Part shown: in pieces, positions 1 through 7,271 of the stretch | How positions within the stretch are numbered: the stretch's first letter is position 1 | Layout of the letters: every line of letters begins with the position of its first letter | Source: an uncultured Eubacteriales bacterium | Lineage (GTDB): Bacteria; Bacillota; Clostridia; Oscillospirales; Oscillospiraceae | Direction of reading: 5' to 3' | Length of the DNA stretch: 30,068 nt | Assembly (NCBI GenBank): GCA_900552015.1 | Contig: URXY01000021.1 | Location: forward strand, 1-30,068 | Made by a program: the position numbers and the translations under genes | The notes under the pieces: model-generated | What the model was told of the DNA's origin: nothing | What the model saw: only the letters and a program-made list of their open reading frames with translations | The model's database searches: none

Positions 1-10
1 TAAGAAAAAA

Positions 11-38
11 CACAAAGTTCCCCTTTAGAAACTTTGTG
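11..38 (-). terminator. Intrinsic terminator of the left-end glycine riboswitch
   Basis: On the minus strand the inverted repeat CACAAAGTT/AACTTTGTG forms a stem that is followed directly by a run of six T residues (positions 10 to 5). It lies just downstream of the second glycine aptamer, so it is the likely expression platform: with glycine bound the terminator is avoided and the gene to the left of the window is transcribed. That gene is not visible. Confidence 0.8.
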
Positions 39-44
39 CCTCCG

Positions 45-225
45 TTTTATTACCTGAGAGATTCCCTGTTGTGTATAGCATGACAGGTTGCACCTTCGGC
101 GTGCGGCGGGCCGCACTTTTCGGAGTGTCGTCCAAGTTCGGCCCTTTTGCCTGAGAGCTTTTGCTTTCCCCTTCGGCGCTGCGGCCGCATCAGGGCCGTA
201 GTCTCTCCCGAACTCATCATCCGAT
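45..225 (-). ncRNA. Tandem glycine riboswitch (gcvT-type)
   Basis: Read on the minus strand, two glycine aptamers follow each other. The first has GGGAGAGAC, then GCCGAAGGGG, then CTCTCAGGCAAAAGG. The second has GCCGAAGGTGCAA and CTCTCAGGTAA. These are the conserved cores of the gcvT/glycine riboswitch family (Rfam RF00504). The two cores are joined by a short linker around position 120-130, as in cooperative tandem glycine riboswitches. The terminator at 11-38 follows at once. The regulated gene lies left of the window; glycine-cleavage genes or a glycine/alanine symporter are the usual targets, but that is inference. Confidence 0.9.
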
Positions 226-250
226 CACTTTTGATTCATTTGCCTATTTA

Positions 251-279
251 AGGTAACACAGGGGTATTGCTTTTGTCAA
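251..279 (-). promoter_or_regulatory. Promoter of the left-end glycine riboswitch
   Basis: On the minus strand TTGACA (274-279) is followed after 17 bases by TTACCT (251-256). The -35 is perfect and the -10 is weak. Its position just upstream of the first aptamer supports it as the promoter of the riboswitch transcript. Confidence 0.55.
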
Positions 280-290
280 GAAAGAAATAT

Positions 291-320
291 GGAGAATTTT
301 GCTTTAAAACAAAACTCTCC
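291..320 (-). terminator. Hairpin, probable terminator after the cupin gene
   Basis: An 11-base stem (GGAGAGTTTTG with CAAAATTCTCC, one G-T wobble) lies 28 bases downstream of the cupin stop. On the minus strand it is followed by the T-rich stretch ATATTTCTTTCTT, which is not a clean T-run. It would end the rpoN-methyltransferase-cupin unit just before the promoter of the glycine riboswitch. Confidence 0.6.
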
Positions 321-348
321 ATCGATTTCTTCAATAAGTGACCGCGAT

Positions 349-678
349 TCAGAAAATGACGACCAGCAGCATCTTGAACTGCTCCTGACCGTACACCGCG
401 TGCGGGTGGTGCGCGGGCATGACGATGCTCTCGCCCTCGTGCAGCAGATATTCAACACCGTCGATGGTGATCTTGCCCACGCCGTCAAGGCAGGTGACCA
501 TCGCGTCGCCGCCGGACTCGTGGGTGCTGATCTCCTCACCCTTGTCGAACGAGAAGAGAGTGACGCTCACATGCTGGTTCTGCGCCAGTGTGCGGCTGAC
601 GACCTGACCGGCATGATAGGCGACCTGACCGCGCAGCGTCAGGACCTCGGCCTTGCTGATATTTTTCATACCGTCCAT
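349..678 (-). CDS. Small single-domain cupin protein
   Basis: A 109-residue protein that is essentially one cupin barrel. The first cupin motif is seen around residues 43-60 (KGEEISTHESGGDAMVTCLDG), with the typical histidine and spaced glycines. The second is near residues 81-95 (GESIVMPAHHPHAV), with a histidine cluster suited to metal binding. Such small cupins bind a metal or a small ligand and are often stress- or metabolism-linked; the substrate cannot be read from the sequence. The start at 678 has AGGAGG 9 bases upstream; the internal Met4 has no site of its own. It follows the methyltransferase by 87 bases, with a GC-rich hairpin in between, and precedes the hairpin at 291-320. Confidence 0.85.
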   Translation of the reverse strand: MDGMKNISKAEVLTLRGQVAYHAGQVVSRTLAQNQHVSVTLFSFDKGEEISTHESGGDAMVTCLDGVGKITIDGVEYLLHEGESIVMPAHHPHAVYGQEQFKMLLVVIF

Positions 679-700
679 GATAGTTTTCCTCCTGTTGAAA

Positions 701-722
701 CGCGCGGCGTTGCCGCCGCGCG
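701..722 (-). other. GC-rich hairpin between methyltransferase and cupin genes
   Basis: CGCGCGGCG (701-709) and CGCCGCGCG (714-722) pair perfectly around a 4-base loop, followed on the minus strand by TTTCAAC. The T-run is too short for a confident terminator. It could be a weak terminator, an attenuator or an mRNA stability hairpin inside the operon. Confidence 0.4.
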
Positions 723-765
723 ATAGTATCCTTACTATGCCCCTTTTTTGGGGAAAAAGCGACCT

Positions 766-1530
766 TTATTTTGCCTTCTGCGCCAGCACGCAATACCACT
801 CCGTTTTTTCAGGGTCAAAAGCACCGAACTGCACGGGAAAGGCGCTGACCTGAATGCTACGATAGCCGAGCTGCGCGAGCTTATCGAGCAGCAGTTTCTG
901 CGGCACGGGATGGTAGTGCTCCTCGAAGTGCTCCTTTTGAAAAATCTTATTGTCGCGCTCGAAGGTGTAGAGAAGGTTGAAGAGGATCGAGCCGTCGGGC
1001 AGGTGATCCCAGACCTGCATGAGGTTCACGCGGTCTCCGTTCGGCAGGAAGGCGGGATCATAGCAGTAAAAGCGTTTTTTCTGCCCAACGATACGGTCCC
1101 AGTTGCGAAGGTCGAAGTAGAGGCAGCCTCCGGGCTCCACGAGTGCGTCCATCTGCTCCAAAACGCTGGTGATCTCGCCATTCGTCACATAGGCGAGCGA
1201 ATTGCCGGTGCTCATCACGCAGTCGAACCTGCGGTCAAAATGGTTTGTGAGTTCGCGGAAGTCGCTCTGCCGCAAATCGACGGTAAGACCGCGATCCTTT
1301 GCCTTCTGCGCGCAGCGCGCGAGCATGCTTTCGCTCAGGTCCGAGCCATAAAGTGTGACGCCGAGCTCCGAAAGCGGCAGCGTCAGCCCGCCCGTGCCGA
1401 TGCTCACATCGAGTACCGTGTGGGGGGGCTTTCCGCCGAAGACGGCCTGCCAGTGGGCCTTGGTCTGCTCATCCTTTTTCGGGGAGTCGAAGAGGTCGTA
1501 AATGTCTGCACGGTCGTAAAGACTTGCCAT
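766..1530 (-). CDS. Class I SAM-dependent methyltransferase
   Basis: A 254-residue soluble protein with a Rossmann-type methyltransferase fold. Motif I is VLDVSIGTGGLTLPLSELG at about residues 39-57. It is followed by the acidic end of strand 2 (LYGSDLSESML) and by a motif IV-like stretch (FDCVMSTGNSLAYV). Later residues (GGCLYFDLRNWD) match the post-IV region of small-molecule methyltransferases. The acceptor is not predictable. The start at 1530 has AGGAGG 6-7 bases upstream. It begins 27 bases after rpoN and is likely cotranscribed with it. A functional link to sigma-54 is not evident. Confidence 0.88.
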   Translation of the reverse strand: MASLYDRADIYDLFDSPKKDEQTKAHWQAVFGGKPPHTVLDVSIGTGGLTLPLSELGVTLYGSDLSESMLARCAQKAKDRGLTVDLRQSDFRELTNHFDRRFDCVMSTGNSLAYVTNGEITSVLEQMDALVEPGGCLYFDLRNWDRIVGQKKRFYCYDPAFLPNGDRVNLMQVWDHLPDGSILFNLLYTFERDNKIFQKEHFEEHYHPVPQKLLLDKLAQLGYRSIQVSAFPVQFGAFDPEKTEWYCVLAQKAK

Positions 1531-1557
1531 CGGAAAACCTCCTGTGTTTATTTTGCC

Positions 1558-2916
1558 TCAACGCTTTTTGCGCTGGGACGAGGACGGGATATCCATCGCC
1601 ATGCGGTATTTGGCCACGGCGCGGCGGCTGACCTCCACGCCGAGGGCGGAGAGGGCGAGGCGCAGCGCCTCGTCCGAGAGCGGGGCGGCGGGGTCTTCGG
1701 CCTGAATGAGGCTGCGGATGCGCTGCTTGACCGCGTGGGAGGAAACGGCCGCATCCGAGCGGATGGCCGTGGTGAAAAAGCTGCGCAGCGGGATGGTGCG
1801 GCCTTGGAACTGGATGTATTTGTTCTGCGCGGCGCGGCTGACGGTCGAGGTGCTCATGCCCATCTTTTCGGCCACCTGCTGCATCGTGATGGGGACGAGC
1901 TCGCCGCCATTGCAGAAATAGTCGTGCTGTTCGTCGGCGATGAGACGGATGAGCTGGAGGAGCGTGTCGCAGCGGGTGTGCACGCCCTTGATGAGCGCCT
2001 GCGCCTCGGAGAGCTTCTCTTTCACGTAGTGCTGGACCTCGGGGTCGTCACTCGTGGAGAGGGCGGAATATTCGGCGTTTACGGAAAGACGCGGCAGGAT
2101 GCGGTCGTTGAGCTCGATGACGAGCTGGCCCTGCTGCATGGAAAAGACCGCGTCAGGCGCGACGTAGGCGATCTGCTCGCTGCCGGCAAAGCTGCGCGAA
2201 GGGATGGGGTTCAGCGCGAGTATCTTGGCGGCAGCCTCCTTCGCCTCGCTCACGCTCACGCCGAGCAGGGCAGCAAGGCCGCTGTAGTCGCGCTTGCTCA
2301 AAAGCTCGAGCCCGTCGCGCGCGATGGTCAGCGTGAGCGCGTCGAACGAGCGGCTCTGCGCGAGCTGGAGCGTCAGGCATTCGGATAAGCTCCGCGCGCC
2401 GACGCCGGGAGGATCGAGCATCTGCACGGCGAAGAGCGCCTGCTCGAGCGAGAAGAGCGGAATGTCAAATTCGCGGGACAGGTCTTCGAGCGGACAGTCG
2501 AGATAGCCGCGCTCGTCGAGACAGTCGATGAGAAAGCGGCACAGGCGCAAAAGCTCGTCATCCACGAGCTTCATCTGTCCGATCTGCTCATTTAAGTGGT
2601 CACGGAAGGTCTTTTCGCGCACGAGATAGGCGGTGAAGTCGCTATGACTGTCGCCGCCCGCGGCGGGGGAAAAGCTCTGCCAGACGTCGGCCTCGCGGAT
2701 CTCGGGCGCTTCACGCTCGGAGGGGACGGCTTCGCTGGGAAGCTGCGTTTCATAATAGGTGGGGGCCTGCACGTCTAAAAGCGGGTTCGAGAGCGCGACC
2801 TCCTGCACGTATTCGCTCAGTTCGGGGGCGGAAAGCTGAAGGCAGTCAAGAGACTGACGCATATTCTGCGTCAGCACGAGCTTTTGGGCAAGTGATTGCG
2901 TCTGCTCCAGTTTCAT
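1558..2916 (-). CDS. rpoN: RNA polymerase sigma-54 factor
   Basis: A 452-residue protein of normal family length. The N-terminal activator-interacting region is glutamine/leucine rich (LEQTQSLAQKLVLTQNMRQS, residues 3-22). A core-binding region follows. The C-terminal DNA-binding part holds a helix-turn-helix (residues about 346-366, MGMSTSTVSRAAQNKYIQFQ) and the RpoN box RRAVAKYRM near residue 433-441, which is almost the family consensus ARRTVAKYR. Sigma-54 directs core polymerase to -24/-12 promoters that need an AAA+ activator. No activator is encoded in this window and I saw no clear -24/-12 promoter here. The start has AAGGAGG upstream. It is the first gene of its unit, with a canonical promoter at 2965-2993. 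Confidence 0.97.
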   Translation of the reverse strand: MKLEQTQSLAQKLVLTQNMRQSLDCLQLSAPELSEYVQEVALSNPLLDVQAPTYYETQLPSEAVPSEREAPEIREADVWQSFSPAAGGDSHSDFTAYLVREKTFRDHLNEQIGQMKLVDDELLRLCRFLIDCLDERGYLDCPLEDLSREFDIPLFSLEQALFAVQMLDPPGVGARSLSECLTLQLAQSRSFDALTLTIARDGLELLSKRDYSGLAALLGVSVSEAKEAAAKILALNPIPSRSFAGSEQIAYVAPDAVFSMQQGQLVIELNDRILPRLSVNAEYSALSTSDDPEVQHYVKEKLSEAQALIKGVHTRCDTLLQLIRLIADEQHDYFCNGGELVPITMQQVAEKMGMSTSTVSRAAQNKYIQFQGRTIPLRSFFTTAIRSDAAVSSHAVKQRIRSLIQAEDPAAPLSDEALRLALSALGVEVSRRAVAKYRMAMDIPSSSQRKKR

Positions 2917-2964
2917 GACCTCATTGCCTCCTTTTAGCGGTCTGACGGAAACTCAATATGAAAC

Positions 2965-2993
2965 AGTATACCAATTTTCGATCTCGTTCGCAA
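2965..2993 (-). promoter_or_regulatory. rpoN promoter
   Basis: On the minus strand TTGCGA (2988-2993) and TATACT (2965-2970) are separated by 17 bases. Both lie in the intergenic space between rpoN and the terminator of the Lrp-type gene. Confidence 0.65.
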
Positions 2994-3048
2994 GTCGGGG
3001 AATATGGAAAATCTCGATAAAACGCCATCACGCTGCTGTATCAATGTG

Positions 3049-3082
3049 AAAAAGCACCCGCTGCGGTGCAGCGGGTGCTTTT
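3049..3082 (-). terminator. Terminator after the Lrp-type regulator gene
   Basis: GCACCCGCTG (3054-3063) and CAGCGGGTGC (3069-3078) form a perfect 10-bp stem with a 5-base loop. On the minus strand it is followed by TTTTT. It sits 17 bases after the stop of the regulator gene. Confidence 0.85.
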
Positions 3083-3098
3083 GGCATATGCAGTGTGT

Positions 3099-3533
3099 TC
3101 AGGGAAGGGGAATGTCCTTGTTGTCGAAGAGCGTCTTGAGCTCGATCGAGGTGCGGGAGTCGCCGAATTTCTTGATCTGGGAGAGGAGCTGGTCGAGCTG
3201 CTGGGTATCGCGCACGGCGAAGCGAAGCAGCGCGTTGAACTCGCCGACAACGTGGTAATGGCTGATGACAGCGCTTTGCGAAGCGCAGAAATCGCAAAAC
3301 TTGTCGTACTTGTCCGGCTCAAGGGCGACGGAGATGAAGCCTGTGATGTTGCAGTCGAGCTTCGTGCGGTCCACATCGATGTGGTAGCCGCGGATGACGC
3401 CGCTCTCCTCCATGCGGCGGATGCGCTCGGAGACGGCAGGCGGCGTGAGCCCCACAAGGTCGCCCATGCGGCGCAGCGTGCAGCGGCTGTCGGCTTGCAG
3501 GAGATTCAAGATCTGATAATCGGTCCTATCCAT
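3099..3533 (-). CDS. Lrp/AsnC-family transcriptional regulator
   Basis: A 144-residue protein, the usual size for the family. An N-terminal winged helix-turn-helix is clear (DYQILNLLQADSRCTLRRMG ... LTPPAVSERIRRMEESGVI, residues 4-47). A RAM/ligand-binding alpha-beta domain follows (ITGFISVALEPDKYDKFCDF, then HYHVVGEFNALLRFAVRD). Family members bind amino acids and act as octamers. The start at 3533 is chosen because AGGGGG lies 9 bases upstream and the helix-turn-helix begins at residue 4; an upstream in-frame start would extend into hutI. It follows hutI by 26 bases, so it is probably cotranscribed and may answer to histidine or a breakdown product (inference). Confidence 0.92.
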   Translation of the reverse strand: MDRTDYQILNLLQADSRCTLRRMGDLVGLTPPAVSERIRRMEESGVIRGYHIDVDRTKLDCNITGFISVALEPDKYDKFCDFCASQSAVISHYHVVGEFNALLRFAVRDTQQLDQLLSQIKKFGDSRTSIELKTLFDNKDIPLP

Positions 3534-3559
3534 GGTGTTCCCCCTTCTTCCTTCGTGCT

Positions 3560-4786
3560 TTACACGAGCTCGCCGCGCTTGATGACAGTCTTGGCGAGGT
3601 TGCTGCCCACGCGGTAGCAGATGTAGTCGAGGTCGGGCGCATTCCAAATGACGAGGTCGCCGAGCTTGCCTTCCTCAACAGAGCCGACCTTGTCGGCCAT
3701 GTCGATGGCGGCGGCGCCGTTGAGCGTGACGGCGGTGAGGACTTCCTCGGGCGTGAGCTTATACTTGAGGCAGCCGAGGTTGATGACGAACTGCATATTG
3801 AGGCACGGGCAGGAGCCGGGGTTGAAGTCCGTCGCCATCGCGACGGGCACGCCGGCGGTGACCATGTCGCGCGCGGGCGCAAACACCGCGCCGAGGTTGA
3901 AGCTCGTCGCGGGCAGAAGGCAGGCGATGACGCCGCCCTTTGCCATGGAGGCGATGCCCTCGGGCGGGCAGACGATCAGATGCTCGGCCGAGATCGCGCC
4001 GATCTCGCCCGCGAGCTGGCTGCCGCCGATGGCTTCGATCTCGTCGGCATGGATCTTCGGACGCAGGCCATACTTGAGACCGGCTTCGAGCACCTGGCGG
4101 GACTCTTCGACGGTGAAGGTGTCGGCCTCGCAGAAGACGTCGCAGAACTTGGCGATGCCCTGCTCCTTGACCTTGGGCATCATCTCCTCGCAGACGAGGC
4201 GGACGTACTCTTCGCGGTTCGCCTTATACTCCGCGGGGACGAGGTGCGCGCCCATGAAGGTCGCGACGAGGTCCATGCGGTGATGGTCGTTGAGGTCCTT
4301 GATGACCTGAAGGGCCTTGAGCTCATGCTCGGTGGCAAGGCCGTAGCCGCTCTTGGCCTCGACCGTGGTGGTGCCGAAGCCCATCATCTCGTCGAGCGCC
4401 TTGGAGGCCTTGGCGGCGAGCTCCTGCTCGCTGGCCTGACGGGTGGCGTTCGTCGTGGACTGGATGCCGCCGCCCGCGTTCTGAATGTCGAGATAGCTTG
4501 CGCCGTGGAGCTTGAGACCCAGCTCGTTCTGGCGCCAGCCGCCGAAGATGAGGTGGGTGTGGGCGTCGACAAGGCCGGGGGTGACGAGGTGGCCCTCCGC
4601 GTCGACGACTTCCGCGCCCTCGACGGCGGGAACCGCGCCGGTACCGACGGAGGCGATGACGCCGTCTTCAATGAGGACCCAGGCGTCCTTCAGGAATTTG
4701 ATCTTGCCCTGCTCCTCGCCGCGGCGGGCGGATCTGCCCTCGGGCGTAGCAAGCAGGCCGATGTTTTTGACCAGTAACTTTTTCAT
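3560..4786 (-). CDS. hutI: Imidazolonepropionase
   Basis: A 408-residue amidohydrolase that opens 4-imidazolone-5-propanoate to N-formimino-L-glutamate, the third step of histidine degradation. The metal site is visible: H76-T-H78 in DAHTHLIFGG, H246 in KIHADEIEAIGG with E249, H269 in ISAEHLIVC, and D320 in MATDFNPGS. The family signature ATDFNPGSCPCLNMQF is intact. Length is typical. The start has AAAGGA about 12 bases upstream. It is downstream of hutU on the same strand, but the hutU terminator and a 185-base structured repeat lie between them. A -35-like TTGACA (4838-4843) lacks a good -10, so its promoter is unclear. The Lrp-type gene follows at 26 bases. Confidence 0.97.
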   Translation of the reverse strand: MKKLLVKNIGLLATPEGRSARRGEEQGKIKFLKDAWVLIEDGVIASVGTGAVPAVEGAEVVDAEGHLVTPGLVDAHTHLIFGGWRQNELGLKLHGASYLDIQNAGGGIQSTTNATRQASEQELAAKASKALDEMMGFGTTTVEAKSGYGLATEHELKALQVIKDLNDHHRMDLVATFMGAHLVPAEYKANREEYVRLVCEEMMPKVKEQGIAKFCDVFCEADTFTVEESRQVLEAGLKYGLRPKIHADEIEAIGGSQLAGEIGAISAEHLIVCPPEGIASMAKGGVIACLLPATSFNLGAVFAPARDMVTAGVPVAMATDFNPGSCPCLNMQFVINLGCLKYKLTPEEVLTAVTLNGAAAIDMADKVGSVEEGKLGDLVIWNAPDLDYICYRVGSNLAKTVIKRGELV

Positions 4787-4845
4787 AGTAAATGTTGTCC
4801 TTTCTCACTGTTGGAAAGAGCATTCTGTTCGATGGCTTGTCAAAA

Positions 4846-5030
4846 AAGCCTCGCAGAGTTTTACCCGCAAGGGGTACGCGGCATCCGCAAGGCGGCAGAG
4901 CCGCCAGCGGCTGCCCAGGCCGCCCGCAGGCGGCAAATAGGTTGAGATCATCTTTCCGACGACATGTGCGTCGGAAAGATTCTTTGCGCTCCGCAAGTGT
5001 GCGAGCAAAGCGAGTGCGCGCAGCGGAGTG
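4846..5030 (-). repeat. Three-hairpin intergenic repeat, copy 1
   Basis: Oriented on the minus strand. Hairpin 1: GCGGAG (5023-5028) with CTCCGC (4989-4994). Hairpin 2: two perfect 12-base arms (4969-4980 and 4950-4961) with the 7-base loop CACATGT. Hairpin 3: GCCGCC/GGCGGC (4919-4934) with loop TGCG. It ends in CTCTGCGAGGCTT (4846-4858). Between hairpin 3 and the end are two further small stems (around 4891-4905 and 4862-4876). It fills the space between the hutU terminator and hutI, so this 297-base gap holds no gene. Three sister copies occur at about 9301, 18440 and 21191. Confidence 0.85.
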
Positions 5031-5040
5031 TATCCAGCTC

Positions 5041-5072
5041 AAAAAAGGGGCTTTGTAAAAAGCCCCTTTTTT
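5041..5072 (-). terminator. Terminator after hutU
   Basis: A perfect stem AAAAAAGGGGCTTT/AAGCCCCTTTTTT surrounds a short loop, with six T residues on the minus-strand side. It lies 11 bases after the hutU stop. The A-run on the other side would let it work in both directions. Confidence 0.88.
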
Positions 5073-5083
5073 GAAGTGTTTTC

Positions 5084-7105
5084 TTAGTGCATGTATTCCT
5101 TCACGGCCTTCTCGCAGAGCTCTTCGTCCGCGACGTAAGGCATGGTGATGTGATCCTGACCCTCGTACATCTTGTTGTACTCGGCGACAGTGGTCATGGC
5201 GTTCTCGTTGCGCGCCCAGCTGCGGCGGGCAACGCCGACCATGGTATCCCAGGGCATGGACATGCGCAGGATGGTGTCGACACGCTCGGAGCCATCGAGG
5301 ACCATACCGAAGCCGCCGTTGATGGCGCGGCCGATGCCCGTGCCGCCGCCGTTGTGCAGAGCGATGTAGCTCATGCCGCGGGCAGCGTTACCAGCGTAGC
5401 ACTGGGTGGCCATCTCAGCCATGATGTTGGAGCCGTCCTTGATGTTGGAGGTCTCACGGAAGGGAGCATCGGTACCGCCGGTGTCGTGATGGTCACGGCC
5501 AAGGATGACGGGGCCGATCTCACCGTTGCGGACCATTTCGTTGAACTTGAGCGCGAGGTTCATACGGCCCATGGCATCCTGATAGAGGATACGGCACTGG
5601 GTGCCGACGACCAGCTTGTTCTTCTCGGCGTCGCGGACCCAGACATAGTTGTCGTAGTCCTGATAGCGGCGGTTGTGAGCCTTGATGTACTCGGCAGCAG
5701 CCATGTCGGTCTTGTGCAGATCCTCGGGGTTGCGGCTCAGGCAGCACCAACGGAACGGGCCGTAGCCGAAGTCGAACAGGCAGGGACCAAGGATATCTTC
5801 GACGTAGGAGGGGAAGATGAAGCCGTCGAGGTCATTCTCGCCGTTCTTGCAGATGCTCTTCACACCGGAATCGTAAACAGCCTTGAGGAAGCTGTTGCCG
5901 TAGTCGAAGAAGTAGGTGCCGCGCTCGTGGAACTTGCAGATCATCTCATAGTGATGCTGCAGGGTCTTGTCGACGAGGACACGGAAGCCGTCGGGATCCT
6001 TGTCGAGCATTTCGGTGCGCTGCTCGAACGTGAGGCCCTGCGGGCAGTAGCCGCCGTCGTAAGGCACGTGGCAGGAGGTCTGGTCGCTCATCAGGTCGAC
6101 ATGGACGTTGTTGTTGTACAGGTACTCGAGCAGGTCGACAATGTTGCCGTTATAGGCGACAGCGCAGGGCTTGCCTTCCTTCTGGTGCTCGAGAGCGATC
6201 TTGGTGGCCTCTTCGAGGGAGGCGGTGCGGTGGCTGACCCAGCCCTGGGTGTAACGGGTCTCGATACGGGAATCGTCGACCTCAGCGATGATGGAGGCAG
6301 CGCCGGCGATCTCAGCAGCCTTGCCCTGAGCGCCGCTCATGCCGCCAAGACCGGCGGAGACGAACAGGCGACCGGCGAGGTTCTGATCGTTGGGGATGCC
6401 GAGCTTCAGACGGCCGGCGTTGAGCAGCGTGTTGAACGTGCCGTGGACGATGCCCTGGGGGCCGATGTACATCCAGCCGCCGGCGGTCATCTGACCGTAG
6501 TTGGCAACGCCGAGCGCAGCAGCGCGGTTGAAGTTCTCCTGGTCATCGAAGGTGCCGACCATCAGGCCGTTGGAGATGATGACGCGCGGAGCCATCTTGT
6601 GGGAGTGGAAGAGACCCAGAGGATGACCGGACATGACAACGAGGGTCTGCTCGTCGGTCAGCTGCTCGAGGTACTTCTTGATGAGACGGTACTGCATCCA
6701 GTTCTGGCAGACCTGACCGGTCTCGCCGTAGGTGACCAGCTCATAGGGGTAGAGCGCGATGTCAAAGTCGAGGTTGTTGTCGATCATGACCTGGATGGCG
6801 CGGCCCTCGATGCACTTGCCCTTGTACTCGTCGATGGGCTTGCCGTAGAGCTTGCCCTCGGGACGGAAGCGGTAGCCATAGATACGGCCGTGCTCTTCGA
6901 GCTCCTGCGCAAACTCCTTGGCCATCTGCTCGTGATGGTCGGGGTGGATGTAACGCAGAGCGTTCTTGATGGCGAGCGCCTTATCGGCCTCGGTCAGGTG
7001 GGATTCGCGGCGGGGAGCGCGGCGATAGCCTTCTTCGAACTTCGGATATTCGGGAAGCTCGTAATCCAGCTTGATCGTCATGGCTTCATCTGCAAGATTG
7101 ATCAT
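5084..7105 (-). CDS. hutU: Urocanate hydratase
   Basis: A 673-residue enzyme that hydrates urocanate to 4-imidazolone-5-propanoate, using NAD+ as a tightly bound electrophile. The glycine-rich NAD-binding stretch is VSAGLGGMSGAQGKAAEIAG. The family blocks GWMYIGPQGIVHGT, RFLVDKTLQ-like and GRDHHDTGGTDAPFRET are all present. It is longer than the approximately 550-residue proteobacterial HutU, as expected for the long clostridial/Bacteroides-type enzymes. The start at 7105 has AGAGAGG 7 bases upstream; the next in-frame Met (residue 9) lacks a ribosome site. It is transcribed away from the LysR-type gene, from a promoter inside the palindrome at 7187-7212. Its clean, biased codon use suggests high expression. 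Confidence 0.97.
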   Translation of the reverse strand: MINLADEAMTIKLDYELPEYPKFEEGYRRAPRRESHLTEADKALAIKNALRYIHPDHHEQMAKEFAQELEEHGRIYGYRFRPEGKLYGKPIDEYKGKCIEGRAIQVMIDNNLDFDIALYPYELVTYGETGQVCQNWMQYRLIKKYLEQLTDEQTLVVMSGHPLGLFHSHKMAPRVIISNGLMVGTFDDQENFNRAAALGVANYGQMTAGGWMYIGPQGIVHGTFNTLLNAGRLKLGIPNDQNLAGRLFVSAGLGGMSGAQGKAAEIAGAASIIAEVDDSRIETRYTQGWVSHRTASLEEATKIALEHQKEGKPCAVAYNGNIVDLLEYLYNNNVHVDLMSDQTSCHVPYDGGYCPQGLTFEQRTEMLDKDPDGFRVLVDKTLQHHYEMICKFHERGTYFFDYGNSFLKAVYDSGVKSICKNGENDLDGFIFPSYVEDILGPCLFDFGYGPFRWCCLSRNPEDLHKTDMAAAEYIKAHNRRYQDYDNYVWVRDAEKNKLVVGTQCRILYQDAMGRMNLALKFNEMVRNGEIGPVILGRDHHDTGGTDAPFRETSNIKDGSNIMAEMATQCYAGNAARGMSYIALHNGGGTGIGRAINGGFGMVLDGSERVDTILRMSMPWDTMVGVARRSWARNENAMTTVAEYNKMYEGQDHITMPYVADEELCEKAVKEYMH

Positions 7106-7183
7106 GGTGGTGCCTCTCTTTCATAAAATTTATTCTGTAAAAGTGCTAAAATTCAAAAGATATTTGGCTCTTTTCTTTACAAC

Positions 7184-7211
7184 TTGCATTATAGCAAAGA
7201 TGTGCTATAAT
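7184..7211 (+). promoter_or_regulatory. Promoter of the LysR-type gene
   Basis: TTGCAT (7184-7189) and a perfect TATAAT (7206-7211) are separated by 16 bases. The -10 lies in the right arm of the palindrome at 7187-7212, so a bound regulator would block its own promoter. Confidence 0.65.
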
Positions 7212-7212
7212 G
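7187..7212. promoter_or_regulatory. Perfect palindrome, probable LysR-type operator with divergent -10 boxes
   Basis: CATTATAGCA (7187-7196) and TGCTATAATG (7203-7212) are perfect 10-base inverted repeats around a 6-base centre. The symmetry, with ATA near each end, fits the T-N11-A type of LysR operator. Read rightward, the right arm supplies TATAAT for the regulator gene. Read leftward, the left arm supplies TATAAT (7188-7193) for hutU, with TTTTCA as a poor -35 at 17 bases. One operator can thus cover both start regions. Confidence 0.7.
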
Positions 7213-7271
7213 AAAAGTACTTAATTTGTCAGCATACGATACTTTTTTGGTATAGAAAAGAGGGCGGAAGG

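Noticed and set aside
748..2388. Long open frame (546 codons) on the plus strand opposite the methyltransferase and rpoN
   Set aside because: It is a by-product of GC-rich codon bias; the minus-strand genes have full family motifs, and the plus frame has no ribosome site and crosses two genes.
3534..3647. Longer N terminus for the Lrp-type regulator
   Set aside because: The extension would lie within the 3' end of hutI, and the helix-turn-helix begins right after the start at 3533.
4838..4843. TTGACA on the minus strand as the -35 of a hutI promoter
   Set aside because: No acceptable -10 lies 16 to 18 bases downstream; kept only as a remark.
5087..7126. Open frame of 679 codons on the plus strand opposite hutU
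   Set aside because: Antisense shadow of a strongly biased gene; its translation is low-complexity Val/Ala/Asp and has no domain.
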